Source: Streptomyces malaysiense (GTDB lineage: Bacteria > Actinomycetota > Actinomycetes > Streptomycetales > Streptomycetaceae). Taken from it: 64,000 bases of DNA. Shown here in pieces: positions 47,576 to 55,575 of the stretch. Within the stretch, counting starts at the first letter, position 1; every line of letters starts with the position of its first letter. The stretch is from NCBI RefSeq assembly GCF_000980885.2, contig NZ_LBDA02000054.1:47578-111577 (forward strand), read 5' to 3'. Position numbers and translations under genes: made by a program. The notes under the pieces were generated by a model. It was not told the origin of the DNA, ran no database searches, and saw only the letters and a list, made by a program, of their open reading frames with translations.

Positions 47576-48202
47576 TCAGACGTCTCCGTACGCCTCGCCG
47601 CCCAGCTCGAAGGCGGCCGTGCCCGCCGTCGCGTCGGCGAGCCAGCCCCGGAAGGCTTCCACGTCGGCGTCCGGAAGGCCGATCTCGATGGTGACGGCCT
47701 CCCCGTAGCGGACGTCACGGACCTCCCGGCCGGTGGCGCGCAGATCGTTCTGGAGCTTGCCCGCGCGCTGGTGGTCGACGGTGACCGAGGCCAGCCGGAA
47801 GCGGCGCCGGGTGCGGGTGCCGAGGGCGTCCAGGGCCTCGCCGACGGCACCGCCGTAGGCGCGGATCAGCCCGCCCGCGCCGAGCTTGACGCCGCCGTAG
47901 TAGCGGGTGACGACGGCGACGACGTACCGCATGTCGCGGCGCAGCAGCATCTGGAGCATGGGGACGCCGGCCGTGCCGCCCGGTTCGCCGTCGTCACTGG
48001 CCTTCTGCACGCCGGCGCCGGCCCCGATGACGTACGCCCAGCAGTTGTGGGTGGCGTCGGCGTGCTCCTTGCGGACGGCCGCGACGAAGTCCTGCGCCTC
48101 CTGTTCGGTGGCGGCCGGGGCGAGGGCGCACAGGAAGCGGGAACGGTTGATCTCGGTCTCGTGCACGCCCGCGCGGGCCACTGTGCGGTACTCGTCCTGC
48201 AT
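47576..48202 (-). CDS. YigZ/IMPACT-family protein
   Basis: The 208-residue protein of the UPF0029/IMPACT family has the N-terminal IMPACT domain with SRFLCALAPAATEQEAQDFV, HNCWAYVIG, SDDGEPGGTAG and VVTRYYGGVKLGAGGLIRAYG, followed by the DUF1949 domain (VTVDHQRAGKLQNDL). Eukaryotic IMPACT modulates translational control by GCN1/GCN2; the bacterial role is unclear. It has the usual length. It is followed by no gene within 100 bases. Confidence 0.93.
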   Translation of the reverse strand: MQDEYRTVARAGVHETEINRSRFLCALAPAATEQEAQDFVAAVRKEHADATHNCWAYVIGAGAGVQKASDDGEPGGTAGVPMLQMLLRRDMRYVVAVVTRYYGGVKLGAGGLIRAYGGAVGEALDALGTRTRRRFRLASVTVDHQRAGKLQNDLRATGREVRDVRYGEAVTIEIGLPDADVEAFRGWLADATAGTAAFELGGEAYGDV

Positions 48203-48211
48203 CCCGCCAGC

Positions 48212-48778
48212 CTATGCGCAGGCATCGGGCCCCTGGGCGCGGGCCTTGCCCCGGGGCACGGTGAACCAGGTCAGCAGGGCGACGCCCGGGGCGAGGGCGG
48301 CCCAGCCGGTGCCGTGCCAGGCGAGGACCGCGACGGCGGAGGTGGGGAACTTGGCCCGCAGCCGCTCCAGGCTGTCGTCGAGCCCGTCCCCGGCCAGGGT
48401 CAGGACGAGTTCCTCCAGGCCCGGGTTGTGCCCGACGAGGAGCAGCGTCTCCACCTCGGGCGGGGTCTCGCGCACGACGTCCAGCAGGGCCGGCACGCCG
48501 GCCTCGTACAACCGGGGTTCGTAGCGCACCCGGGGCGGGGTTCCCCATTCGTCGGAGGCGAGCTGCCAGGTCCGGCGGGCGCGTACGGCGGTGGAGCACA
48601 GGGCGAGGTCGGGCAGCAGGTCGGCCTCGGCGAGGGCGCGGCCGGCGGCGGGGGCGTCCCGCAGGCCGCGCCGCGCGAGCGGCCTGCGGTGATCGGGCAC
48701 GCCTTCGGGCCAGGCCGACTTGGCGTGCCTGAGCACGACGAGCCGGCGCAGCGGACCGGTGCCCGCGCGGTCGCTCAC
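48212..48778 (-). CDS. SixA-like histidine phosphatase
   Basis: The 188-residue histidine phosphatase has the catalytic RHAKSAW (LVVLRHAKS, nucleophilic histidine), a conserved arginine in STAVRARRT, and LLVGHNPGLEELV with the second histidine. This is the SixA layout, which dephosphorylates phosphohistidine in phosphorelays, or small phosphoesters. The GTG at 48778 overlaps the stop of the upstream CysRS-like gene (GTGA), so the two are coupled. Confidence 0.9.
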   Translation of the reverse strand: MSDRAGTGPLRRLVVLRHAKSAWPEGVPDHRRPLARRGLRDAPAAGRALAEADLLPDLALCSTAVRARRTWQLASDEWGTPPRVRYEPRLYEAGVPALLDVVRETPPEVETLLLVGHNPGLEELVLTLAGDGLDDSLERLRAKFPTSAVAVLAWHGTGWAALAPGVALLTWFTVPRGKARAQGPDACA

Positions 48779-49521
48779 CCGGGGGTCCCGAGGTCGCGGG
48801 TGAGTTCCAGGGCGAGCAGCCGGTCGGCGTGGGCGAACGTCTCGAACCGGGCTCCGTCGGCCACGGCCGGGTCGGCCGCGGTCGCGGCCAGCACCTCCAG
48901 CACGCCCGGCATGTCCAGATCGTCCTCCCACGCCCCGGTGAGCCGCCGGCGCACCGCCTCCGGCACGGGCCGCGAGGGCTGCCGCGCCCAGCCCGCCACG
49001 TCCCGCCGCCACCCGGCCAGCCGCTCGGCGGCACGGCCCAGGGCCGCCTCGTCCAGCGTGACGGTCTCCCCGTGCGGGGCGCGGAGCAGGGCGAGGCGGA
49101 GGGCGGTGGGGTCGGCGAGCAGCGCGGGGTCGGACAGCGGGGGCTCCGCACGCCCCGCGGCCCAGACCACGGGTGCCACCACCAGCACCGGCCCCTCGCC
49201 ACGGACCGCGTCCGCCTCCGCCTCCCGCGCCGCCACCCGCACCACTCCCGCCTCCGCGAACCCCGGTCCGCGCGCCTCCTCGAAGGGCCGGACGGCGAGC
49301 GCGTCGGCGGCGGCGCACAGTTCCGGCGGCCGGCCGGGGGCGGTCGGCCACGCCTGGAGGCCGTTCAGTTCGAGGGCGCGGGCGAGGATGTCGGCGGTCA
49401 GCAGCACCCGCAGGGAGGTGAGGCAGGCCCCGGGGGCACGGGCCTCGATGCGGGTCAGGCCGCGGCGGGCGGGCGCGGCGGCGACGGGTTCACCGGTTCG
49501 AGCGTCGAGGATGCGCAGCAC
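48775..49521 (-). CDS. degenerate cysteinyl-tRNA synthetase-like protein
   Basis: The 248-residue protein appears to be a relic of the CysRS/MshC fold. The N terminus VLRILDARTGEPVAAAPAR resembles the CysRS first strand, and the C terminus AWEDDLDMPGVLEVLAATA with a later LLALELTRDLG resembles the CysRS helical end. The HIGH and KMSKS signatures and the zinc cysteines are absent: where CysRS has MYVCGPTVY...GHAR it reads EARAPGACLTSLRVLL. Aminoacylation is therefore impossible. It is encoded upstream of, and overlapping with, the SixA-like phosphatase. The homology is by eye only. The start is GTG 49521. Confidence 0.6.
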   Translation of the reverse strand: MLRILDARTGEPVAAAPARRGLTRIEARAPGACLTSLRVLLTADILARALELNGLQAWPTAPGRPPELCAAADALAVRPFEEARGPGFAEAGVVRVAAREAEADAVRGEGPVLVVAPVVWAAGRAEPPLSDPALLADPTALRLALLRAPHGETVTLDEAALGRAAERLAGWRRDVAGWARQPSRPVPEAVRRRLTGAWEDDLDMPGVLEVLAATAADPAVADGARFETFAHADRLLALELTRDLGTPG

Positions 49522-49664
49522 GGGCCGAGCGTAGGCGCGTGAGGGCCCCCGCGCAGGGACCGCGCGCCGATTCCGGACACCGTGGCGGGGCGGAGCAAGG
49601 GGAATCAGCGCCTCCGGAGGCCGGTTGACGGCATCGGACAACGGCACACCGACAGGAGGCGGAC

Positions 49665-50072
49665 GTGTACGACGAAGCAGCGGCGATTCGCAGGATTCTG
49701 ACCGAACGGGGCGATACCTGGGCGGTGGTCGGCCTGTCCGGCAATTCCGCCCGGCCCGCGTACCGCGTGGCACGGGTGCTGCAGCGGTACGGCAAGCGGA
49801 TCGTGCCGGTGCACCCGAAGGCGGAGACGGTGCACGGCGAGCCGGGCTACGCCTCGCTCGCGGACATCCCCTTCGACGTCGACGTGGTGGACGTCTTCGT
49901 CAACGGCTCCCTGGCGGGCGCGGTGGCCGACGAGGCGGTGGCGAAGGGCGCGAAGGCGGTCTGGTTCCAGCTCGGCGTCGTCGACGAGGACGCTTGCGAT
50001 CGCACTCGCGCGGCCGGCCTTGACATGGTCATGAACCGATGCCCCGCGATCGAAATTCCACGCCTGGGCTAG
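49665..50072 (+). CDS. CoA-binding domain protein
   Basis: The 135-residue Rossmann-like CoA-binding protein of the YccU type has WAVVGLSGNSARPAYRVARVL, IVPVHPKAETVHGEPGYASL, VDVVDVFVNG and AKAVWFQLGVVDEDA, with MNRCPAIEIPRL at the end. The ligand is probably CoA or an acyl-CoA; the function is unknown. AGGAGG lies five bases before the GTG start. It is divergent from the CysRS-like gene. Confidence 0.9.
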   Translation: MYDEAAAIRRILTERGDTWAVVGLSGNSARPAYRVARVLQRYGKRIVPVHPKAETVHGEPGYASLADIPFDVDVVDVFVNGSLAGAVADEAVAKGAKAVWFQLGVVDEDACDRTRAAGLDMVMNRCPAIEIPRLG

Positions 50073-50194
50073 TGTCAGAACTTCTTCATCACAATTCGCA
50101 GATGAATATTGACATTCGCACACGGTGACTGAGCTGTGGAAACCCTGTCCCCAAGATGCGCAAGATCCTGGGTCAAGATTTGGTAAGCAGTCTT

Positions 50195-50222
50195 TTGCCG
50201 ACACGGAAACCGTTCCTAGCCT
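50195..50222 (+). promoter_or_regulatory. possible promoter of the amino-acid permease
   Basis: TTGCCG (50195-50200) and TAGCCT (50217-50222) are separated by 16 bases, giving a transcript start about 45 bases before the permease ATG. The surrounding 200-bp region is AT-rich for this genome, as expected for a control region. Confidence 0.4.
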
Positions 50223-50273
50223 GTGGCCTCCCTCCCCGTTAAAACCGCGTTTACGATCTGAGAGGCCACTTGC

Positions 50274-51917
50274 ATGACGAAAGTCGACCAGGCTGCACCG
50301 GTAGCCACGAGTGAGACCGGGGGTCTGCGCCGCGACGTCGGACTCATCGGCCTGATGTGGGCCTCCGTGGGGTCCATCATCGGCTCCGGCTGGCTCTACG
50401 GCGCCGAGAAGGCCGTCGTCGTGGCCGGCCCCGCGGCGATCATCTCGTGGGTGATCGGCACGGTGGCCATCGTCCTGCTGGCGCTCGTGCACGCCGAGCT
50501 CGGCGGCATGTTCCCGGTGGCGGGCGGTACAGCGCGCTACCCGCACTACGCCTTCGGCGGCCTGGCCGGCATGTCCTTCGGCTGGTTCTCCTGGCTCCAG
50601 GCGGCCACCGTGGCCCCCATCGAGGTCGAGGCGATGATCGGCTACGCCGGTCACTGGAAGTTCGCCCAGGGGCTCCAGGGCACCGACGGCACGCTGACCA
50701 CCAGCGGAATCGTTACCGCAATCGTGCTCATGGCGGTCTTCGTCGGCGTCAACTTCTTCGGCGTCCGCGCCCTGGCGCACACCAACAGCGCCGCCACCTG
50801 GTGGAAGATCGCGATCCCGCTCGCCGCGATCTTCATCATCGCCGCCGGCAACTTCCACGGCTCCAACTTCACCTCGGAGGGCTTCGCCCCCTTCGGCGCC
50901 AAGGGTGTGCTGGGTGCCATCAGCTCCAGCGGCATCATCTTCGCGCTGCTCGGCTTCGAGCAGGCGATCCAGCTGGCCGGTGAGAGCCGCAACCCGCAGC
51001 GCGACCTGCCCCGCGCCACGCTCGGCTCGGTCGCCATCGGCGCCGGTATCTACATCCTGCTCCAGATCGTCTTCATCGCCGCCCTGCCGCACGCCTCCTT
51101 CGCGCACGGCTGGGGGAAGCTGGCCTACGCCGGCATCAGCGGCCCCTGGGCGGGCCTGGCGACCGTGGTCGGCCTCGGCTGGCTGGGCTGGGTGCTCTAC
51201 GTCGACGCGATCATCTCCCCCGGCGGCACCGGCCTGATCTACACCACCGCCACCTCTCGCGTCTCCTACGGGCTGGCCAAGAACGGCTACGCGCCGAAGG
51301 CGCTCACCAAGACCGACAAGCGCGGCGTGCCCTGGATCGGCCTCATCGTCTCCTTCGTCACCGGCATCGTCTGCTTCCTGCCCTTCCCGAGCTGGCAGGA
51401 GCTGGTCGGCTTCATCACCTCGGCGAGCGTGCTGATGTACGCGGGCGCTCCGCTGGCCTACGGCGTCTTCAGCGACCGCCTGCCGCACTTCGAGCGTCCG
51501 TACCGGCTGCCCTTCGGCAAGTTCATCTCGCCGCTGTCCTTCGTGGTCGCCAACCTGATCATCTACTGGAGCGGCTGGAACACCCTGTGGCGGCTGGCCT
51601 TCGCCATCCTCCTCGGCTACGTGCTGATGGGCTCCTACGCCCTGTGGGCCAACCTCAAGGGCAAGCCCGACGCGCCCCGGATGGACTTCAAGGCCGCGCA
51701 GTGGCTGCCGGCCTACCTGCTGGGCATCGGCCTGATCTCCTGGCAGGGCAGCTTCGGCGAGGGCAGCCAGGGCAACATCAAGCTGTACTGGGACATCCTG
51801 GTCATCGCCGCCTTCTCCCTCGGCATCTACTACTGGGCCAAGGCCACCGCCTCCAAGACGGAAGCGATCGAACGCAGCATCGACGAGGTCGTCGTGACGG
51901 ACGCGCCCGCGCACTGA
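50274..51917 (+). CDS. APC-family amino-acid permease
   Basis: The 547-residue inner-membrane transporter has about 12-14 hydrophobic segments. It starts VGLIGLMWASVGSIIGSGWLYG, the APC TM1 motif with the unwound GSIIGSG, and has the TM6 region FALLGFEQAIQLAGESRNPQRD, also typical. It resembles YveA/AspT-like aspartate or glutamate:proton symporters. The C terminus is about 40 residues longer than the core. Two strong hairpins follow the gene. Confidence 0.93.
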   Translation: MTKVDQAAPVATSETGGLRRDVGLIGLMWASVGSIIGSGWLYGAEKAVVVAGPAAIISWVIGTVAIVLLALVHAELGGMFPVAGGTARYPHYAFGGLAGMSFGWFSWLQAATVAPIEVEAMIGYAGHWKFAQGLQGTDGTLTTSGIVTAIVLMAVFVGVNFFGVRALAHTNSAATWWKIAIPLAAIFIIAAGNFHGSNFTSEGFAPFGAKGVLGAISSSGIIFALLGFEQAIQLAGESRNPQRDLPRATLGSVAIGAGIYILLQIVFIAALPHASFAHGWGKLAYAGISGPWAGLATVVGLGWLGWVLYVDAIISPGGTGLIYTTATSRVSYGLAKNGYAPKALTKTDKRGVPWIGLIVSFVTGIVCFLPFPSWQELVGFITSASVLMYAGAPLAYGVFSDRLPHFERPYRLPFGKFISPLSFVVANLIIYWSGWNTLWRLAFAILLGYVLMGSYALWANLKGKPDAPRMDFKAAQWLPAYLLGIGLISWQGSFGEGSQGNIKLYWDILVIAAFSLGIYYWAKATASKTEAIERSIDEVVVTDAPAH

Positions 51918-51933
51918 TCACGACCCCTTCCCC

Positions 51934-51971
51934 GGTGCCCCGCCAGCCGCTCCCCCGGCCGGCGGGGCACC
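51934..51971 (+). terminator. terminator of the amino-acid permease gene
   Basis: GGTGCCCCGCC (51934-51944) pairs perfectly with GGCGGGGCACC (51961-51971), 16 bases after the permease stop. Confidence 0.8.
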
Positions 51972-52001
51972 GTCGTGTCACGGGGCGGGCGCCAGGTCCC
52001 G

Positions 52002-52047
52002 GGCCCGGGTTCCCGCACGCGGCTCCGCCGGTCCGGGAACCCGGGCC
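52002..52047 (-). terminator. terminator of the ArsR-type gene
   Basis: GGCCCGGGTTCCCG (52002-52015) pairs perfectly with CGGGAACCCGGGCC (52034-52047). On the minus strand it lies 43 bases after the ArsR stop. It may also act as a second terminator for the permease. Confidence 0.7.
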
Positions 52048-52089
52048 GCCCGGCCTGCCGGGGGCCGACGCCCGGTGGGACGGCCCCGC

Positions 52090-52368
52090 CTACCGGCCGC
52101 CCTCCGTCCGCCGCTCCGCGAGCCGGTGGTACGCGGTCCGCAGAGCCTCGTCCACCAGGCGGCGCAGGTGACCGTGGCGCAGGGAGTAGACGACCCGGCG
52201 GCCCTCTTTGCGGGTGTCGACCAGGCCGGCGAGGCGGAGGCGGGCCAGGTGCCGACTGACGGCCGGGCGGGCGGCGCCGCAGGCTTCGGTGAGGGTGGTG
52301 ACGTCGGCTTCGCCCGGGGTTCGCTGATGCGCGGGGTGCGCAGGTGAGAGGTGCATGTGTGCGCTCAT
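52090..52368 (-). CDS. shortened ArsR-type regulator
   Basis: The 92-residue protein contains the ArsR recognition part: EADVTTLTEACGAARPAVSR, HLARLRLAGLV, the wing TRKEGRRVVYSL and a last helix HLRRLVDEALRTAYHRLAE. It goes directly from an extended HxH-rich N terminus (MSAHMHLSPAHPAHQRTPG) to helix 3. The usual helices 1 and 2, with a motif such as LADPTRLRIL, are absent, so about 25 residues seem deleted in frame. Dimerisation could be altered. The histidine-rich start may bind metal. It is divergent from a CDF metal exporter, with a palindrome over its start. Confidence 0.82.
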   Translation of the reverse strand: MSAHMHLSPAHPAHQRTPGEADVTTLTEACGAARPAVSRHLARLRLAGLVDTRKEGRRVVYSLRHGHLRRLVDEALRTAYHRLAERRTEGGR

Positions 52369-52375
52369 ACGCACA
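52358..52375. promoter_or_regulatory. ArsR-type operator
   Basis: TGTGCG (52358-52363) and CGCACA (52370-52375) are perfect inverted repeats separated by six bases. They overlap the ArsR start codon and lie 40 bases before the CDF gene, so one site can control both. Confidence 0.5.
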
Positions 52376-52414
52376 TAATGACCCGGTGGGCGCCCCCAGC
52401 AGAAGGGGTCTCCC

Positions 52415-53428
52415 GTGAGCGACCACCACGACCACGGCCCGCACCGGCACGGCACCTCCGCACCGCGCCACCGCCTGGCCCATCTGCTCACCCCGCACTC
52501 CCACGGGAGCGCCGACAAGCTCGACGCGGCGCTGAAGTCCTCGGCCCAGGGCCTGCGCGCCCTGTGGATCTCGCTCGCCGCGCTGGCGCAGGTGGGGGTG
52601 GTGGCCGTGTCCGGCTCGGTGGCGCTGCTCGGCGACACGGTGCACAACGCCGCCGACGCGCTGACCGCCGTGCCGCGCGGCATCGCCTTCGTACTGGGGC
52701 GGCGCGCGGCGAACCGGCGCTTCACCTACGGCTACGGCCGCGCCGAGGACCTCGCGGGCCTGGTGATCGTGCTGACCATCGCCGCCTCCGCGGCCTTCGC
52801 CGCCTGGGTGGCCGTCGGGCGGCTGCTGGACCCCCGCCCGGTCGTGAACGTGCCCGCGGTCGCGCTGGCCGCGCTGACCGGCTTCGCGGGCAACGAGTGG
52901 GTGGCCCGGTACCGGATCCGGACGGGTCGCCGGATCGGCTCGGCCGCGCTCGTCGCCGACGGGCTGCACGCCCGTACCGACGGCTTCACCTCGCTCGCCG
53001 TGCTGCTGGGCGCGGCCGGCTCCGCCCTCGGCCTCCGGCTCGCCGACCCGGTCGTGGGGCTGGCCATCACCGCGGCGATCGCGCTGGTGCTGTGGGACGC
53101 GGGGCGCGAGGTGCTGCGGCGGATACTGGACGGCGTGGACCCGGCCCTGGTGGACCGCACCGAGCGGGCGGTGCGCGCGGTGCCGGGCGTAGACCGGGTG
53201 GGCGGGCTGCGGCTGCGCTGGATCGGGCACCGGCTGCGGGCCGAGCTCTCGGTCGAGGTGGACGGCGAGGCCACCCTGCGGCAGGCGCACGCGATCGCCG
53301 TGGAGGCCGAACACGCGCTGCTGCACGCCCTGCCGAAGCTGTCGGCCGCGCTGGTGCACGCGGCTCCGGCACCGGCGCCGGGCGAGCGCGGCCCCCGTCC
53401 GGCGCCGGCCCACCACCTCACCGGCTGA
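52415..53428 (+). CDS. CDF-family cation efflux protein
   Basis: The 337-residue cation-diffusion facilitator has a His-rich N terminus (HHDHGPHRHG), six membrane segments, the metal sites LGDTVHNAADA and VADGLHARTDGF (HxxxD in TM2 and TM5) and a C-terminal cytoplasmic metal domain. It exports Zn2+ or a similar divalent ion by proton antiport. It is divergent from an ArsR-type gene, its likely regulator. The start is GTG 52415, preceded by GAAGGGG. Confidence 0.93.
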   Translation: MSDHHDHGPHRHGTSAPRHRLAHLLTPHSHGSADKLDAALKSSAQGLRALWISLAALAQVGVVAVSGSVALLGDTVHNAADALTAVPRGIAFVLGRRAANRRFTYGYGRAEDLAGLVIVLTIAASAAFAAWVAVGRLLDPRPVVNVPAVALAALTGFAGNEWVARYRIRTGRRIGSAALVADGLHARTDGFTSLAVLLGAAGSALGLRLADPVVGLAITAAIALVLWDAGREVLRRILDGVDPALVDRTERAVRAVPGVDRVGGLRLRWIGHRLRAELSVEVDGEATLRQAHAIAVEAEHALLHALPKLSAALVHAAPAPAPGERGPRPAPAHHLTG

Positions 53429-53430
53429 GG

Positions 53431-53988
53431 TCAGGCAACGCTCAGTCCGTCCAGCACCACGGCACCCGGCAGCTGGGCGAACACCTTGCCCGGTACCAGG
53501 AGTTTGCCCCGCCTGCGGCCGCTGCCGACCAGGACGTACGGCAGGTCGACGACGGCCGGGTCCACCAACAGGGGCCAGTCGGCGGGCAGTCCGATCGGGG
53601 TGATGCCGCCGTACTCCATCCCGCTGCGCCCCGTCGCCGTCTCCATCGGGGCGAACGACGCCTTGCGGGCGCCGAGTCGACGGCGGACCGCGCCGTTGAC
53701 GTCGGCCCGCGCGGTGGACAGCACCAGGCAGGCGGCGAGCGTGGTCTCGCCGGCCCGCTTGGCGGCGACCACCACGCAGTTCGCCGACCGCTCGGGCAGG
53801 TCACGGCCGTAGTGCTCCACGAAGACGGCGGTGTCGGCCCAGTCCGGGTCGGTGTCGACGTACAGGACACGGTCGGCCGGAATCCCCGCGGACCAGTTCC
53901 GTACGGCCTCGGCCACCGGCTCGGCCAGGTCGGCCAGACAGTCGGTCACCGGGGTCGCGGTCTCGAAGTCTCCGATGGGTGCGCGCAT
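53431..53988 (-). CDS. YbaK-type aminoacyl-tRNA deacylase
   Basis: The 185-residue YbaK/ProX-fold protein has DWADTAVFVEHYG, NCVVVAAKRAGETTLAACLVL, VRRRLGARKASFAP with the conserved lysine, and GMEYGGITPIGLPADWPLLVD with the conserved GG-P segment. Family members hydrolyse mischarged tRNA in trans. It is convergent with the CDF gene. Confidence 0.88.
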   Translation of the reverse strand: MRAPIGDFETATPVTDCLADLAEPVAEAVRNWSAGIPADRVLYVDTDPDWADTAVFVEHYGRDLPERSANCVVVAAKRAGETTLAACLVLSTARADVNGAVRRRLGARKASFAPMETATGRSGMEYGGITPIGLPADWPLLVDPAVVDLPYVLVGSGRRRGKLLVPGKVFAQLPGAVVLDGLSVA

Positions 53989-54031
53989 GGCCGCACGCTA
54001 ACAAGGCGCGGCGGCCGGGCGCGGGCACGTC

Positions 54032-54604
54032 TCACTGCACGGGCGGCACGGAGACGGCCATCATCATCTCCATCGGGACCTCGCCGCGGTTGGCGTAGAC
54101 ATGCGGGACATCGGCCTCGAAGGTGGCGCTCGCGCCGGTCGGGACCAGGTGGTCCTCGCCGTCGACCGTGAGGGTCAGCTCGCCCGCCGTGACATGGACC
54201 AGTTCGACCGTGCCGGACGGATGCGGCTCCGCCGGGCTCTCGTCACCGGGCATCAGCAGCCAGTCCCAGATCTCCAGCGGGCCGGGGGCCTCGGTGCCCG
54301 CCAGCAGCCGGTTGTAGCTGCCGGACGCGGTGTGCCACAGCCGCACCGCCCGCTCGGCGGGGACGATACGGACCCGGGGGCCGCGCTCGTAGTCGAGCAG
54401 GGTGGTCACGCTGACGCCGAGCGCGTCGCCGATCTTGACGATGGTGCCGATGCTCGGGTTGGTGCGGGCCTGCTCGATCTGGATCAGCATCCCGCGGCTG
54501 ACACCGGCGCGGGCGGCGAGCACGTCCAGGGTGAAACCGCGCACCGAGCGCCAGTGCCTGACGCTGCGCGCCAGGGACTGGGTCAGCAATTCGAGGTCCG
54601 ACAC
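54032..54604 (-). CDS. XRE-cupin transcriptional regulator
   Basis: The 190-residue protein has an N-terminal helix-turn-helix (about residues 12-70; TLDVLAARAGVSRGMLIQIEQ region with NPSIGTIVKIGDALGV) and a C-terminal cupin (about 110-185; ELVHVTAGELTLTVDGEDHLV, ATFEADVPHVY). Such regulators sense small ligands and control adjacent transporters. It is divergent from an EamA exporter, with a 24-bp palindrome between them. Confidence 0.93.
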   Translation of the reverse strand: MSDLELLTQSLARSVRHWRSVRGFTLDVLAARAGVSRGMLIQIEQARTNPSIGTIVKIGDALGVSVTTLLDYERGPRVRIVPAERAVRLWHTASGSYNRLLAGTEAPGPLEIWDWLLMPGDESPAEPHPSGTVELVHVTAGELTLTVDGEDHLVPTGASATFEADVPHVYANRGEVPMEMMMAVSVPPVQ

Positions 54605-54644
54605 GTTCCGTCCAAAATCCGAGATGGTTCAATTTAATGGATGA

Positions 54645-54668
54645 CGTAGTTCAGCGTACTGAACTACG
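54645..54668. promoter_or_regulatory. 24-bp operator between the XRE-cupin and EamA genes
   Basis: CGTAGTTCAG (54645-54654) and CTGAACTACG (54659-54668) are perfect inverted repeats with a 4-base centre. The site lies 41 bases before the XRE gene and 44 bases before the EamA gene, so binding would control both. Confidence 0.75.
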
Positions 54669-54712
54669 GTGGAGCGCACCCGTTCGTTCAACAAACTGTA
54701 CTGCGAGGCATC

Positions 54713-55570
54713 GTGACGGCCATCTTCGCCCTGACCACCAGCCTGTTGTGGGGGCTGGCCGACTTCGGCGGCGGCCTGCTGACACGACGCACGCCCGCGC
54801 TCACCGTGGTCGTCGTCTCGCAGACCGTCGCGGCGGCCGTCCTCGGGGCGGTCGTCGTCGCCACAGGTGCCTGGAGCGCGGCCGGGCCCCGGCTGTGGTT
54901 CGCGTTCGCGGCGGGCCTGGTCGGCCCGATCGCCCTGCTCGCCTTCTACAAGGCCCTGGCCCTCGGCCCGATGGGCGTCGTCTCACCGCTCGCCACACTC
55001 GGCGTCGTCGTACCCGTCGGCGTGGGCCTGTTCCTCGGCGAACGCCCGGGGCTGCTCCGGCTCGCGGGCATCGCGGTCGCCGTCGCCGGGGTCGTCCTCG
55101 CGGGCGGCCCCCAGTTGCGGGGCGCGCCGGTGGAGCGGCGCACGGTCCTGCTGACGCTCGTCGCGGCGCTCGGCTTCGGCACGGTGTTCGCCCTGATCGG
55201 CGAGGCGTCCACCACGGTCACCGGCCTGTACCTGTCGCTGTTCGTACAGCGGCTGACCAATGTCGCGGTGGGCGGCGCCGTACTCGCCGCCTCCCTGCGG
55301 CGCGGCGGCTCCGCCCTGCCCGAGGGCGGCTTCCCCTACCGCTCGCTGCCCGCGCTGGCCTTCGTCGGTCTCGCCGACGTCGCGGCCAACGGCACCTACG
55401 CCACCGCCGCCCAGCACGGCCCGGTCACCGTGGCCGCCGTCCTCGCCTCGCTCTACCCGGTGGTCACCGCGCTGGCCGCCCGCGGCTTCCTCAGCGAACG
55501 GCTGCGCGTCGTCCAGGCGGCGGGCGCGGGCCTCGCGCTGGTGGGCACGGTGCTGCTGGCCACCGGCTGA
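54713..55570 (+). CDS. EamA/DMT-family transporter
   Basis: The 285-residue membrane protein has about ten hydrophobic helices and the two-fold EamA repeat: LLWGLADFGGGLL near the start, LALGPMGVVSPLATLGVVVP in the first half, and GPVTVAAVLASLYPVVTALA with GAGLALVGTVLLA in the second half. It probably exports an amino acid or a small metabolite. The GTG start lies just after the XRE-cupin operator. Confidence 0.91.
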   Translation: MTAIFALTTSLLWGLADFGGGLLTRRTPALTVVVVSQTVAAAVLGAVVVATGAWSAAGPRLWFAFAAGLVGPIALLAFYKALALGPMGVVSPLATLGVVVPVGVGLFLGERPGLLRLAGIAVAVAGVVLAGGPQLRGAPVERRTVLLTLVAALGFGTVFALIGEASTTVTGLYLSLFVQRLTNVAVGGAVLAASLRRGGSALPEGGFPYRSLPALAFVGLADVAANGTYATAAQHGPVTVAAVLASLYPVVTALAARGFLSERLRVVQAAGAGLALVGTVLLATG

Positions 55571-55575
55571 GGGCC

